DNA from: Bradyrhizobium sp. CB2312
GTDB lineage: Bacteria > Pseudomonadota > Alphaproteobacteria > Rhizobiales > Xanthobacteraceae
NCBI RefSeq assembly: GCF_029714425.1
Contig: NZ_CP121668.1
Span: 8,949,501 to 9,013,500, forward strand
Length of the DNA stretch: 64,000 nt
Reading direction: 5' to 3'
In this document: positions 26,482 through 35,657 of the stretch, piece after piece
Position numbering within the stretch: the stretch's first letter is position 1
Layout: every line of letters begins with the position of its first letter
Notes under the pieces: generated by a model
Told to the model about the DNA's origin: nothing
What the model saw: only the letters and a program-made list of their open reading frames with translations
The model's database searches: none
Position numbers and translations under genes: made by a program

Positions 26482-27603
26482 CTAGAGCGTGGAAGGATGG
26501 AAGCGGTCGATGCCGAGATCGCTGACGCGGGTCTGCGTGCCGCCATTGACGATCAGCTCCGCCATCACGGCGCCGGCGCCGGGGCCGAGCTGGAGACCGT
26601 GCAGCGAGAAGCCGAACTGGTGATAGAGCCCCCTGTGGCGGGAGCTCGGCCCGAATACCGGGATATCGTCCTTCATCTTTGCTTCGATACCGGCCCAGGC
26701 ACGCACGATCGTCGCGCGGCGCATCACCGGGAACAGTTCGAACACGGTCTGCGCGCTGGTCGCAAGGCTCTTCCAGTCCAGCACCGTCTCGTTGCGGTCC
26801 TGGTCGGGCGTCGCGAGATGGCCGCCGCCGATCAGCACGGTGCCGTTCTTGAACTGCTTGAAGGAGAGCTTTCGGCCACGCAGGATCACGACGGGGTCGA
26901 TGAAGTGCGGCACGCGCGATGTGATCATCAGCATCGGCGCCACGGTCTCGACCGGCACCGGCTCTCCCAGATCCGCCGCGATCTTGCCGGCCCAGGCGCC
27001 GGCGGCATTGACCAATACCGGAGCGGCAAAGCTCTCCGAACCCACATCGACATGCCAGAGGCCGTCGTTGTAGCGGATGTTGCTGGCGGCCATCCCTTCG
27101 CGCACGGTCGCGCCGAGTTGCTGGGCCTTGCGCCGGAATGCGGTCGTCGTCTGCGCCGGATTGGCCGCGCCGTCGCGGCGCGAAACCACGCCGCCGGGAC
27201 AGGTCTCGGCAACGGCCGGCACGAGGCGCCGCAGCTCGGCCGCGTCGATCAGCTCTTCATGGGTGAAACCGAGCGCGTTGAGCTCGGCGACGCGCGCGCG
27301 GCAGACGGCGAGCTCCTCCTCGTTCTCGGCGACGAGCACCTGGCCATAGCTCTCGAAGCTGCAATCGTCGTCGAGGAGATCGTTGATCTTCTCCCAAATT
27401 CCCATCGAGCGGATCGACAGCGGAATTTCGGGAATGTGTCGCGCGAGCTGGCGCACGCCGCCGGCATTGACGCCGGAGGCATGGCGGCCGGCATAGTCCT
27501 TCTCGATCAGCACCGGCTTCAGGCCGGCGAGGCACAGATGCAGCGTCGTCGAGCATCCGTGGATGCCGCCGCCGACGACGATCGCATCCACGTTTTGGCT
27601 CAT
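26482..27603 (-). CDS. FAD-dependent oxidoreductase, catalytic (beta-type) subunit of opine/D-hydroxyproline-type dehydrogenase
   Basis: Flavoprotein of 373 residues, DAO superfamily, resembling OoxB, LhpB and sarcosine oxidase beta. It has the FAD dinucleotide motif VVGGGIHGCSTTLHL (about 9-23), the ATG motif equivalent VNAAGAWAGKIAADLG, and a C-terminal GLYHQFGFSLHGLQLGPGAG FAD loop. It oxidises a secondary amine or D-imino acid at the C-N bond. Its start overlaps the stop of the alpha-subunit gene by four bases (ATGA). With the next two genes it forms a three-subunit enzyme; substrate not fixed by sequence. Confidence 0.88.
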   Translation of the reverse strand: MSQNVDAIVVGGGIHGCSTTLHLCLAGLKPVLIEKDYAGRHASGVNAGGVRQLARHIPEIPLSIRSMGIWEKINDLLDDDCSFESYGQVLVAENEEELAVCRARVAELNALGFTHEELIDAAELRRLVPAVAETCPGGVVSRRDGAANPAQTTTAFRRKAQQLGATVREGMAASNIRYNDGLWHVDVGSESFAAPVLVNAAGAWAGKIAADLGEPVPVETVAPMLMITSRVPHFIDPVVILRGRKLSFKQFKNGTVLIGGGHLATPDQDRNETVLDWKSLATSAQTVFELFPVMRRATIVRAWAGIEAKMKDDIPVFGPSSRHRGLYHQFGFSLHGLQLGPGAGAVMAELIVNGGTQTRVSDLGIDRFHPSTL

Positions 27604-29018
27604 CCGCGCACCACGGCCTTGACGTCGGCCTCGCTCTTCGGGACGGCGGCGAGCTCGGCGAGCGTGATCGGCTTCACCGGCGCACGCAGCCGGTAATAGC
27701 CGATCTCCTGCGGGGTCTTGCCGCGCGCCTGCGCCATCAGCTCGGTGACGGTGAGGCCGCAGAGCCGGCCCTGGCAGGGACCCATGCCGGTGCGACGATA
27801 GGCCTTGAGCTGGTTCGGCCCGGTCGCGCCGATCGCGACGGAATCGAGAACGTCCTTGGCGGTGACCTCCTCGCAGCGGCAGACGATGGTGTCGCCGGAG
27901 GGAATCCGGAATTGCGATGACGGGCGGAACAGCGTGTCGAGGAAGACGCGGCCACGTTCGGCCTTGGCGAGATCGGCGCGGAGCGTTGCCGTCGCGGGGA
28001 GCTTCGGCGCGGCCGCGGGCGCCAATGCGTCCACCGCCGCGCGGGCCGCGATGCGGCCGCGGACCACGGCGGCATTGGCACCGCCAATGCCGGCGCCGTC
28101 ACCGGCAATCGCAATGCCTGCGACCGATGAATTGCCGCTCGCGTCCAGCACCGGCGACCAGCACAGTTGCAGATCGTCCCAGCGATGTTCGACACCGGCC
28201 GCCATCGCCAGATTGACGTTGGGCACGACACCCTGATGCAGCAGCAACAGATCGGCAGGGATCGTCTCGCGCTTGCCGCCAGCGACGTAGCTGACGCTCG
28301 CGAGCTGGCCATCCCCGGCCGCAGCAAGCTCGGTGACGCCGGAGACGACCTGCACCTTCGCCTTCACCTCGCGCATCATCGATAGGCCCTTGGCAAAGTA
28401 GGGCGAGGTCAGGAAGGCGAAGGCGTGCGGCAGCGCTGCGAAATAGTTGCCGCGTTCGGTGGTGTCGAGAATGCGGTCGATGCGGCCACCGAGGCGGAGG
28501 ATCTGTGCGGCAAGCAGCCAGAGCAACGGCCCCTGCCCGGCGATCACGGTGCGGCCATCGGGCACCAGCGCCGACGATTTCAGCATGGTCTGCGCCGCAC
28601 CCGCGGTCATCACGCCCGGCAGCGTCCAGCCGGGAATCGGAAACGGCCGCTCCAGCGCACCGGTCGCGAGGATCACGCGCTTTGCCTTGACGAAGGCCGA
28701 CGCGCCGCCGATCGAGACGGCGATCTCGAGATTGCGATCGAGGCTCCAGACCGTGGCGCGATGGATCACCTCGGCATTGCTCGCGCGCAGCGACTGCACG
28801 AGATCTGCACCGACCCAATAGTCGGCGCCAAGCTGACTGCGGTCGGTCACCGGCGTCGAGGAGATGGCACGGAACACCTGCCCACCGGGGCCGATATTCT
28901 CGTCGAGCAGCAGCGTCGAAAGACCTGCTTCAGCGGCGGTCGCGGCAGCAGCGAGGCCAGCAGGGCCGGCACCGATCACCACGACGTCGTAGTCTTCGCG
29001 CTTGGGAGCCACAGTCAT
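27600..29018 (-). CDS. FAD/NAD(P)-binding oxidoreductase with C-terminal [2Fe-2S] domain, alpha-type subunit
   Basis: Protein of 472 residues resembling OoxA, HcnB and LhpE. Two dinucleotide-binding folds: VVIGAGPAGLAAA (about 12-24) and a second one with LATGALERPFPIPGW between them. The C-terminus has a BFD-like iron-sulfur motif: CRCEEV then GMGPCQGRLC (about 393-443), four Cys in a CxC-x~30-CxxxxC array. It shuttles electrons from the beta subunit to the ferredoxin-like subunit and the respiratory chain. Start ATG at 29018 overlaps the upstream small-subunit gene by four bases. A GTG/TTG further upstream is unlikely. Confidence 0.88.
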   Translation of the reverse strand: MTVAPKREDYDVVVIGAGPAGLAAAATAAEAGLSTLLLDENIGPGGQVFRAISSTPVTDRSQLGADYWVGADLVQSLRASNAEVIHRATVWSLDRNLEIAVSIGGASAFVKAKRVILATGALERPFPIPGWTLPGVMTAGAAQTMLKSSALVPDGRTVIAGQGPLLWLLAAQILRLGGRIDRILDTTERGNYFAALPHAFAFLTSPYFAKGLSMMREVKAKVQVVSGVTELAAAGDGQLASVSYVAGGKRETIPADLLLLHQGVVPNVNLAMAAGVEHRWDDLQLCWSPVLDASGNSSVAGIAIAGDGAGIGGANAAVVRGRIAARAAVDALAPAAAPKLPATATLRADLAKAERGRVFLDTLFRPSSQFRIPSGDTIVCRCEEVTAKDVLDSVAIGATGPNQLKAYRRTGMGPCQGRLCGLTVTELMAQARGKTPQEIGYYRLRAPVKPITLAELAAVPKSEADVKAVVRG

Positions 29019-29311
29019 CGTCCGATCTCCCGCTTGCCCTTCTGGATCTCGATCTGCATGCCCTCGGCGACGGGCACGAGGCAGCCCTGGCGGTTGCCGA
29101 CGCCGTCGATGGTGACGAGGCAGTCGAAGCACACGCCCATCATGCAGTAGGGAAGACGCGGCGCGCCGCTGACCGCAGTGGAGCGCCGTGCGTCAACACC
29201 AGAGGCCAGCAGCGCGGCAGAGACGGTGTCGCCTTGGCGCGCCGCGACGGCGACGCCGTCGACTAAGATCTGCACCTGTGGACGCTTGTCCTGTTCGGAT
29301 CTCTTAAACAT
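29015..29311 (-). CDS. Small (2Fe-2S)-binding subunit of the three-subunit dehydrogenase
   Basis: Ferredoxin-like protein of 98 residues, the size of HcnA, OoxC and LhpF. It contains YCMMGVCFDCLVTIDG (C55, C60, C63 pattern) and a later Cys in RQGCLVP, that is a C-x4-C-x2-C...C [2Fe-2S] site. First of the three dehydrogenase subunit genes; it is followed by the alpha and beta subunits with four-base overlaps. Between it and the DAO gene upstream lies a 131-base hairpin repeat, so it may have its own promoter or depend on read-through. Confidence 0.9.
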   Translation of the reverse strand: MFKRSEQDKRPQVQILVDGVAVAARQGDTVSAALLASGVDARRSTAVSGAPRLPYCMMGVCFDCLVTIDGVGNRQGCLVPVAEGMQIEIQKGKREIGR

Positions 29312-29382
29312 GGGGATGCCTCTTGGCTCCTTTTCTAAACTCGATGGAGCGTGGGAAAATCGGGAGCCGCCGCTATCGCTTC

Positions 29383-29513
29383 ACCTCTCCCCGACGGGGA
29401 GAGGTCGGATTGCGAAGCAATCCGGGTGAGGGGCCGCAGCACGAGGTGAGGCCGTAACCCCTCACCCGGACCGCATCTTACGATGCGCTCCGACCTCTCC
29501 CTATGGGAGAGGT
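29383..29513. repeat. Multi-hairpin intergenic repeat, diverged family A relative
   Basis: Left arm ACCTCTCCCCGACGGGGAGAGGT, right arm ACCTCTCCCTATGGGAGAGGT, each itself a hairpin, with GGTGAGGGGCC / ACCCCTCACCC in the middle that is shared with the four family A copies, and the sub-hairpin CGGATTGCGAAGCAATCCG. It sits inside an operon (between the DAO gene and the three-subunit dehydrogenase genes, all minus strand), where it would be transcribed into the mRNA. Confidence 0.75.
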
Positions 29514-29560
29514 CATCCGAGTTCCTGGCCGCCATCGATTCAACCACAGACATTTGCACC

Positions 29561-30697
29561 TCAGTAGCCGCTGTCGTTCGCAGCGCCAGCGCCGCCAAAG
29601 CGGCTCGCGGAGAACGCGCCGACCAGCTCCGGCTCGAGCGCGCCCTGCGCCACCATGCGCGCGATCTCGAAGGCATGGTTGGAGGCGAGCGTCACGCCGG
29701 AATGGCAGCAGGCGACGAATGCGCCGGGATGCGTTTCCGACTGGTCGTAGATCGGAAAGCCGTCCTGCGGCATGACGCGGATGCCGGCCCAGCTCCTGAC
29801 CACGTTGAGCCGCGACAGATGCGGGAACATGCGCTGGGCGCGATCGGCCATCACGCCGCTGATCGAAGGCTTCATCGTGCGTTCGTCGAGCTCGTCTTCC
29901 TTGCTGTCGCCGATCATCACCGTGCCCTCGTCGGTCTGGCGGATCGTGGTGAGGGGATGGGGCAGGAACGGCATGGTGCGTTCGGTCACCACGATCTGGC
30001 CGCGGGTCGGTCCCATCGGCGCGTAGAGGCCGACCATCGGCGCCAGCGCCTGGTTTGCATTGCCCGCGGCAAGCACGATCTTGGCGGCACGCAGCTCGCC
30101 CTTCGGCGTGGCCAAGCGGAATTCGCCGCCGCTCTTGCTGATCGCCGAGACCGGACGCTCCGGGAAATAGTCGATACCGAATGCCCTGAAGCCGGTGTGG
30201 AAGGCGCGGAACGTGCGCAGCGAATTGACGTGGCCGTCGAGCGGGCAATAGCTGCCGCCGGAAACCTCCGGCCCGATCAGCGGCAGCGCCTTCTTGATCT
30301 CGGAGGGCCGCAACATCTCCATCTTGTAGTCGGCCGCGCCAACCTGGTTGTGCATGCGCTTGACGAGCTCGGTGCGCTGACCGAATTCGTCCTCGCCGAG
30401 CGTGAGGTGAAAGCCGCCATTCTGCTGAAGGGCAACATCGAGCCCCGTCTGCTGCTTCAGCTCGGACGCAAGCCGGCCCCACGCTTGCGAGGCCTGCACG
30501 GTCCAAACCGTATAGGCGGGCATACCGAGCCCCTTGCTCTGCACCCAGACCAGCGCAAAGTTCGCGCGCGAGGCGCGCTTGGTGATGTCGCCTTCGTCGA
30601 GCACGGCCACGCTCTTGCCGAGCCGGCCGAGGCCCCAGGCAATGGCGGAACCGAGCAAACCGCCGCCGACCACGGCGACGTCGTAATCCCTGGACAT
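29561..30697 (-). CDS. FAD-dependent amino acid oxidase/dehydrogenase (DAO superfamily)
   Basis: Stand-alone flavoenzyme of 378 residues. N-terminal FAD site VVGGGLLGSAIAWGLGRLGK (about 9-28); conserved C-terminal segment GAFVACCHSGVTLASNHAFE. It is a paralogue of the beta subunit at 26482 but with distinct N- and C-termini and no linked alpha/gamma genes before the repeat. GGAGAACCC precedes the ATG. It lies nine bases downstream of the ABC permease gene, so it is co-transcribed with the transporter and may act on the imported compound. Substrate unknown. Confidence 0.88.
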   Translation of the reverse strand: MSRDYDVAVVGGGLLGSAIAWGLGRLGKSVAVLDEGDITKRASRANFALVWVQSKGLGMPAYTVWTVQASQAWGRLASELKQQTGLDVALQQNGGFHLTLGEDEFGQRTELVKRMHNQVGAADYKMEMLRPSEIKKALPLIGPEVSGGSYCPLDGHVNSLRTFRAFHTGFRAFGIDYFPERPVSAISKSGGEFRLATPKGELRAAKIVLAAGNANQALAPMVGLYAPMGPTRGQIVVTERTMPFLPHPLTTIRQTDEGTVMIGDSKEDELDERTMKPSISGVMADRAQRMFPHLSRLNVVRSWAGIRVMPQDGFPIYDQSETHPGAFVACCHSGVTLASNHAFEIARMVAQGALEPELVGAFSASRFGGAGAANDSGY

Positions 30698-30705
30698 GGG
30701 TTCTC

Positions 30706-31515
30706 CTATCGTCCGGTATCGCCACCCTTGCCGGCGAGCACGCGGTCGAGCCCGTAGAAGCGGTCGAGCAGAATGAGGGCGGTCATGGTGATCGCGATCA
30801 CGCAGGCCGAGACCGACGTCACCAGCGGATCGATGTTGTCCTGGATGTAAAGGAACATGCGCACCGGCAACGTCTCGGTGCCGGGCGCCGCGAGGAAGAC
30901 GGTCATGGTGAGATCGTCGAAGGACTGGATGAAGGCGAGCGCCCAGCCGCTGATGACGCCGGGCAGGATCAGCGGCAAGGTCACGCGGCGGAACAGCGTC
31001 CAGCCATCGGCGCCAAGCGAGACCGCGGCCATCTCGACCGAGAGGTCCATGCCGGTCGCCGCCGCAAGCGTCAGCCGCAGCGCGAACGGAAACACGATGA
31101 TGACATGCGCGATGATCAGCGCGGCAAAGCTGCCGCCGAGCCCAGCCGAGGTGAAGAAGCGCAGGAAGGCGATGCCGAGCACGACATGCGGGATCATCAG
31201 CGGCGACAGGAACAGCGCCGCCAGCGCATCACGGCCGCGGAAGCGATAGCGCGCGATCGCCAGCGCCGCCGGCACCGCGAACAGCAGCGCGATCAGAGAG
31301 GACAGCGCGCCGAGCCCGAGGCTGACCCAGAAGGCGTGGATGAATTCGGGATAGTTCGCGATGGTCCTGAACCAGCGCAGCGAGAAGCCGTTGGTCGGCA
31401 GCGAGAGAAAACCCTCGGGCGTGAAGGCGACGAGGCACACCACCAGGATCGGCGCCACCATGACGATGACGAAGATGGTGTGGAAGATCAGCGCGAGCGG
31501 TCCGTTCCGTCTCAT
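30706..31515 (-). CDS. ABC transporter permease, spermidine/putrescine PotC type
   Basis: Inner-membrane protein of 269 residues with six hydrophobic helices. It has the binding-protein-dependent transport (EAA) loop, AAVSLGADGWTLFRRVTLPL (about 170-190), that contacts the ATPase. With the neighbouring permease (four-base overlap), ATPase and binding protein it forms a complete polyamine/opine/iron-type importer of the ABC class 1 family. It overlaps the preceding gene by ATGA. Confidence 0.92.
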   Translation of the reverse strand: MRRNGPLALIFHTIFVIVMVAPILVVCLVAFTPEGFLSLPTNGFSLRWFRTIANYPEFIHAFWVSLGLGALSSLIALLFAVPAALAIARYRFRGRDALAALFLSPLMIPHVVLGIAFLRFFTSAGLGGSFAALIIAHVIIVFPFALRLTLAAATGMDLSVEMAAVSLGADGWTLFRRVTLPLILPGVISGWALAFIQSFDDLTMTVFLAAPGTETLPVRMFLYIQDNIDPLVTSVSACVIAITMTALILLDRFYGLDRVLAGKGGDTGR

Positions 31516-32383
31516 CGGAACACCTCCGCATAGCGGCGCTCGATCAGCGCGTTGCTGCCGACGACGATCAGCACCAGCGCGACCAGCAGCAGCGTCGCGA
31601 CCGCGGCACCAAGCGGCCAGTTCAGCGTGTTGAGGAATTCGTCATAGGCGAGCGTCGCAGCGACCTTGAGCCGGCGGCCGCCGATGATCGCCGGTGTCGC
31701 GAAGGCGCTGGCCGAGAGCGAAAATACGATGATCGCGCCCGACAGCACGCCCGGCATGATCTGCGGCATGATGATGCGGCGGATGATGGTCACGGGTCCG
31801 GCGCCAAGCGACATCGCGGCATTCTCGATCTGCGGATCGAGCCGCTGCAGCGCGGCCCACACCGAGAGAACCATGAACGGCATCATCACATGCGCGAGCG
31901 CGACGACCATGCCGGTTTCGGTGAACATGAAGGGAATGGGGAAACGGATCACGCCGAGCGACATCAAGAGCTTGTTGACGAGCCCGTTGTTGCCGCCGAA
32001 CAGCAGCGCCCAGCCGAGCGTGCGCGCCACCACGGAGATCAGCAGCGGTCCAAGAATGACGAGCAGGAAGAAGCTCTTCCAGCGGCCGCTCATGCGATTG
32101 AGAATGTAGGCCTCGGGGGCGCCGAGCACGGCGGTCAGCAGCGTGGTCAGGATGGCGATGCGAAAGGTGCGCCAGAACATTTCGGCGTAATAGGGATCGG
32201 TCGCGATCTCGTGCCAGTTCTTCAAGATGAAGACCGGCTCGATGCCCTTGTACTGGCCCCAATCGTGGAACGACAGCATCACCGTCATCGCGAGCGGAAT
32301 GAGCAGCACGCCGACGAACAGCATCAAAGCAGGCGCCGTCAGCGCCCACGGCGCACGCGCGCTGCGTTCCTCCGCGGCCGCGC

Positions 32384-32387
<4 letters not shown>
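31512..32387 (-). CDS. ABC transporter permease, PotB type
   Basis: Second integral permease of 291 residues, six main hydrophobic segments after a polar N-terminus (SAAAEERSARAPW). EAA loop AAMSLGAGPVTIIRRIIMPQ (about 175-195). Overlaps the ATPase gene by four bases and the other permease gene by four. Together with it forms the heterodimeric translocation path. Substrate set by the binding protein encoded at 33448-34482. Confidence 0.92.
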
Positions 32388-33424
<1,037 letters not shown>

Positions 33425-33447
33425 GACGTTGTCTCCGCTGCGACCGA

Positions 33448-34482
33448 TCAGCGTTCGACCTCGCGATTCCAACGCTTGGTCCACTCCTCGCGCTTCTCGT
33501 TGATGACGGTCCAGTCCGGATTGTAGAGCTTGGCCGCGCGTTCGCCGATCGGCGCCATCTTGCCGAGCTCCGGCGGCACCTTCAGCGATTTCAGCACCGG
33601 CCCGTAGCCGTAGTCCTTCAGCATGACGAGCTGGATCTTGGGATCGAGCAGCATCTTGACGAAGCTCGAGGCCAGCGGCGAGGCGCTCGGCTTGTTGATC
33701 GGACAGGCCGTCGTCAGCAGCGTCGCGGCGCCTTCCTTGGGATAGACGAAGTCGACGGGGAAGCCGGTATTGGCAAAGCTCTGCACGCGGCCGGTGCCCC
33801 ACACCGCGATCACGGCCTGGCCGGACTGGAACAGCTCGGTCATCTTGCCCGGCGACGGCTCATAGGCGAGCACGTTCGGATTGATCTGCTCCTTGAAGAT
33901 CTTGAAGCCGGAATCGACGTTGGTCTCGCCGCCGCCGTTCATCTTCGAGAGCATCACCAGCGCTTCGAGGCCATAGGTGTTGTTGATCGGCGGGATCACG
34001 AGCTGTTTTGCGTATTTCGTGTCCTTCAGGTCGTTCCACGAGGTCGGCGGCGCCCAGCCTTTCTCGGCGAACACCTTGGTGTTGTACATCAACCCGGTCG
34101 CGACGATGCCGATCGCAACGGCGCGATCGTCCTTGAAGCGCGCGGTGTCGTAGAGATCGGCCGGCAGGCCATCGAGCTTGCCGCAGAAGCCGAGCTGGAT
34201 CGCCTGGTACATCGGGCCGTCGTCGACGATAGCGACGTCGATCTGCTGGTTGCCCTTCTGCGCCTGAAGTTTCGCCAGCGTGTCGGTGGAGTTGCCGGCG
34301 ACGTACTCGACCTTGACGCCATTCTCCTTCTCGAAGGTCGGGATCACCTCGTCGCGGATGGTCTTCTCGAACGAGCCGCCATAGCCGGCGACATAGAGCG
34401 TCTTTTGCTGGGCCGAGGCGGCCGACGGGACGGCGATGAGCGCTGCGATGCTGACCGCTGTCAGGAGGCGAAGAGTCTTCAT
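33448..34482 (-). CDS. Periplasmic solute-binding protein of the PotD/opine type
   Basis: Protein of 344 residues with a signal peptide (about 1-24, SAASAQQ), first gene of the nine-gene minus-strand operon (binding protein, ATPase, two permeases, DAO, three-subunit dehydrogenase, RidA). The LYVAGYGGSFEKTIRDEVIP start and the C-terminal half match class 1 (PotD/PotF, AfuA, opine) binding proteins. The divergent LysR gene at 34758 and the oxidase genes downstream point to an amine, opine or imino-acid ligand; it cannot be named. Confidence 0.9.
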   Translation of the reverse strand: MKTLRLLTAVSIAALIAVPSAASAQQKTLYVAGYGGSFEKTIRDEVIPTFEKENGVKVEYVAGNSTDTLAKLQAQKGNQQIDVAIVDDGPMYQAIQLGFCGKLDGLPADLYDTARFKDDRAVAIGIVATGLMYNTKVFAEKGWAPPTSWNDLKDTKYAKQLVIPPINNTYGLEALVMLSKMNGGGETNVDSGFKIFKEQINPNVLAYEPSPGKMTELFQSGQAVIAVWGTGRVQSFANTGFPVDFVYPKEGAATLLTTACPINKPSASPLASSFVKMLLDPKIQLVMLKDYGYGPVLKSLKVPPELGKMAPIGERAAKLYNPDWTVINEKREEWTKRWNREVER

Positions 34483-34731
34483 ATGGACCGATCTCCAATA
34501 CCGGAATGAGGTGACGTGCCGACGAGTCTCGCTGGCTGGAGCGCGTTGCCGCATTTCCTTCCGCGCCAATCCGTTTCCGATCAGGGCTCCGGCCCCCATT
34601 CGGCGGTTTTGGCGCGATCTGGAAGTTTGAACCCCTCCAATCTGCCGAAAAAGCGGGCTGACCCCAGTCCTGATGAAAAAGATCGCAACCTATACTTCCA
34701 TCGTCCAATGAATAATGGCACCCTTTGCATG

Positions 34732-34744
34732 CATAAATGTTATG
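34732..34744. promoter_or_regulatory. Small dyad, candidate LysR-type binding site
   Basis: CATAA-ATG-TTATG, 5-base arms with a 3-base centre, 13 bases before the LysR start and about 250 bases from the divergent operon start. It resembles the AT-rich dyad of LysR boxes, in which regulators of this class bind between the two divergent promoters and repress their own gene. Short, so could be chance. Confidence 0.35.
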
Positions 34745-34757
34745 ATTGGAATCCGGG

Positions 34758-35657
34758 ATGGCGCGGATCAATTCGCGGCAGGTAGAGGCCTTCCGCGCGA
34801 CGATGCTGACCGGCAGCGTCACCGAGGCGGCGAAGCTGATGGCGGTGACGCAACCGGCGGTGAGCCGGCTGCTGCGCGACCTCCAGGCGCTGCTCAAGAT
34901 GGAGCTGTTCGAGCGGCGCGGCACCGGGCTCGTGCCGACCGCGGCGGCGATGGCGCTCTATACCGAGGTCGAGCGCTCCTTCGTCGGCCTCGAACGCATC
35001 ACCGCGGCTGCCGAAGAAATCCGCGGCCGCCGCACCGGCTCGCTTCGCATCGCCGCACTGCCGGCGCTGGCGAACGGCTATCTGCCGCGGCTCGCGGGGC
35101 ACTTCCTGATGGAGCGGCCCAACCTCAACCTCGCCTTCTTCGGCGTGATCTCGCCGATCGTGGTCGACTGGGTGCTGAACAATCAATGCGACATCGGCTT
35201 TGCCGAGGTGCCGATCGCCCATTCCGGCCTGCCGAGCCAGCGGCTGCCGGCCTTGGCGCGCGTCGCGGTGCTGCCGACCGGTCATCGCCTCGCAGAGAAA
35301 GAAGTGCTGGAGCCGCGCGATTTCGAGAGTGAGACCTTCATCTCGCTGTCGGCGGGATCGTCGAGCCGGCATCTCGTCGACCAGGTCTTCCATCGCCACG
35401 ATGTCCGCCGGGTGCTGCGCGTCGAGACCACGCTGTCGGAGATCATGTGCGGCATGGTCTCGTCGGGGCTTGGGGTTGCTATCTGCGATCCCTTCACCGC
35501 GCAGGAATTTTCCACCCGCGGTGTAATCGTGCGCCGGTTCCTGCCGCGCATTGATTTCGAATTCTCTGCGGTGTTTCCGGCGCAACGTAGCGCCTCGCCG
35601 ATGGCACTGGATTTCGTCGAGACGGTGCGCAAGGCGCTGGTCGAATTCGATAACTAG
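34758..35657 (+). CDS. LysR-family regulator (opine-type)
   Basis: Regulator of 299 residues. N-terminal winged helix (SRQVEAFRATMLTGSVTEAA then MAVTQPAVSRLLRDLQ, about 5-50) and an effector-binding domain (about 90-299). Divergent from the binding-protein-led operon, 275 bases away, so it should activate it in response to the imported amine or opine. The NocR/OccR subfamily, which controls opine use, has the SRLLRDLE/Q spacing seen here. ATG at 34758 (GGA upstream) is preferred over one four codons earlier. Its stop overlaps the stop of the convergent amidohydrolase gene through a CTAG. Confidence 0.92.
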   Translation: MARINSRQVEAFRATMLTGSVTEAAKLMAVTQPAVSRLLRDLQALLKMELFERRGTGLVPTAAAMALYTEVERSFVGLERITAAAEEIRGRRTGSLRIAALPALANGYLPRLAGHFLMERPNLNLAFFGVISPIVVDWVLNNQCDIGFAEVPIAHSGLPSQRLPALARVAVLPTGHRLAEKEVLEPRDFESETFISLSAGSSSRHLVDQVFHRHDVRRVLRVETTLSEIMCGMVSSGLGVAICDPFTAQEFSTRGVIVRRFLPRIDFEFSAVFPAQRSASPMALDFVETVRKALVEFDN

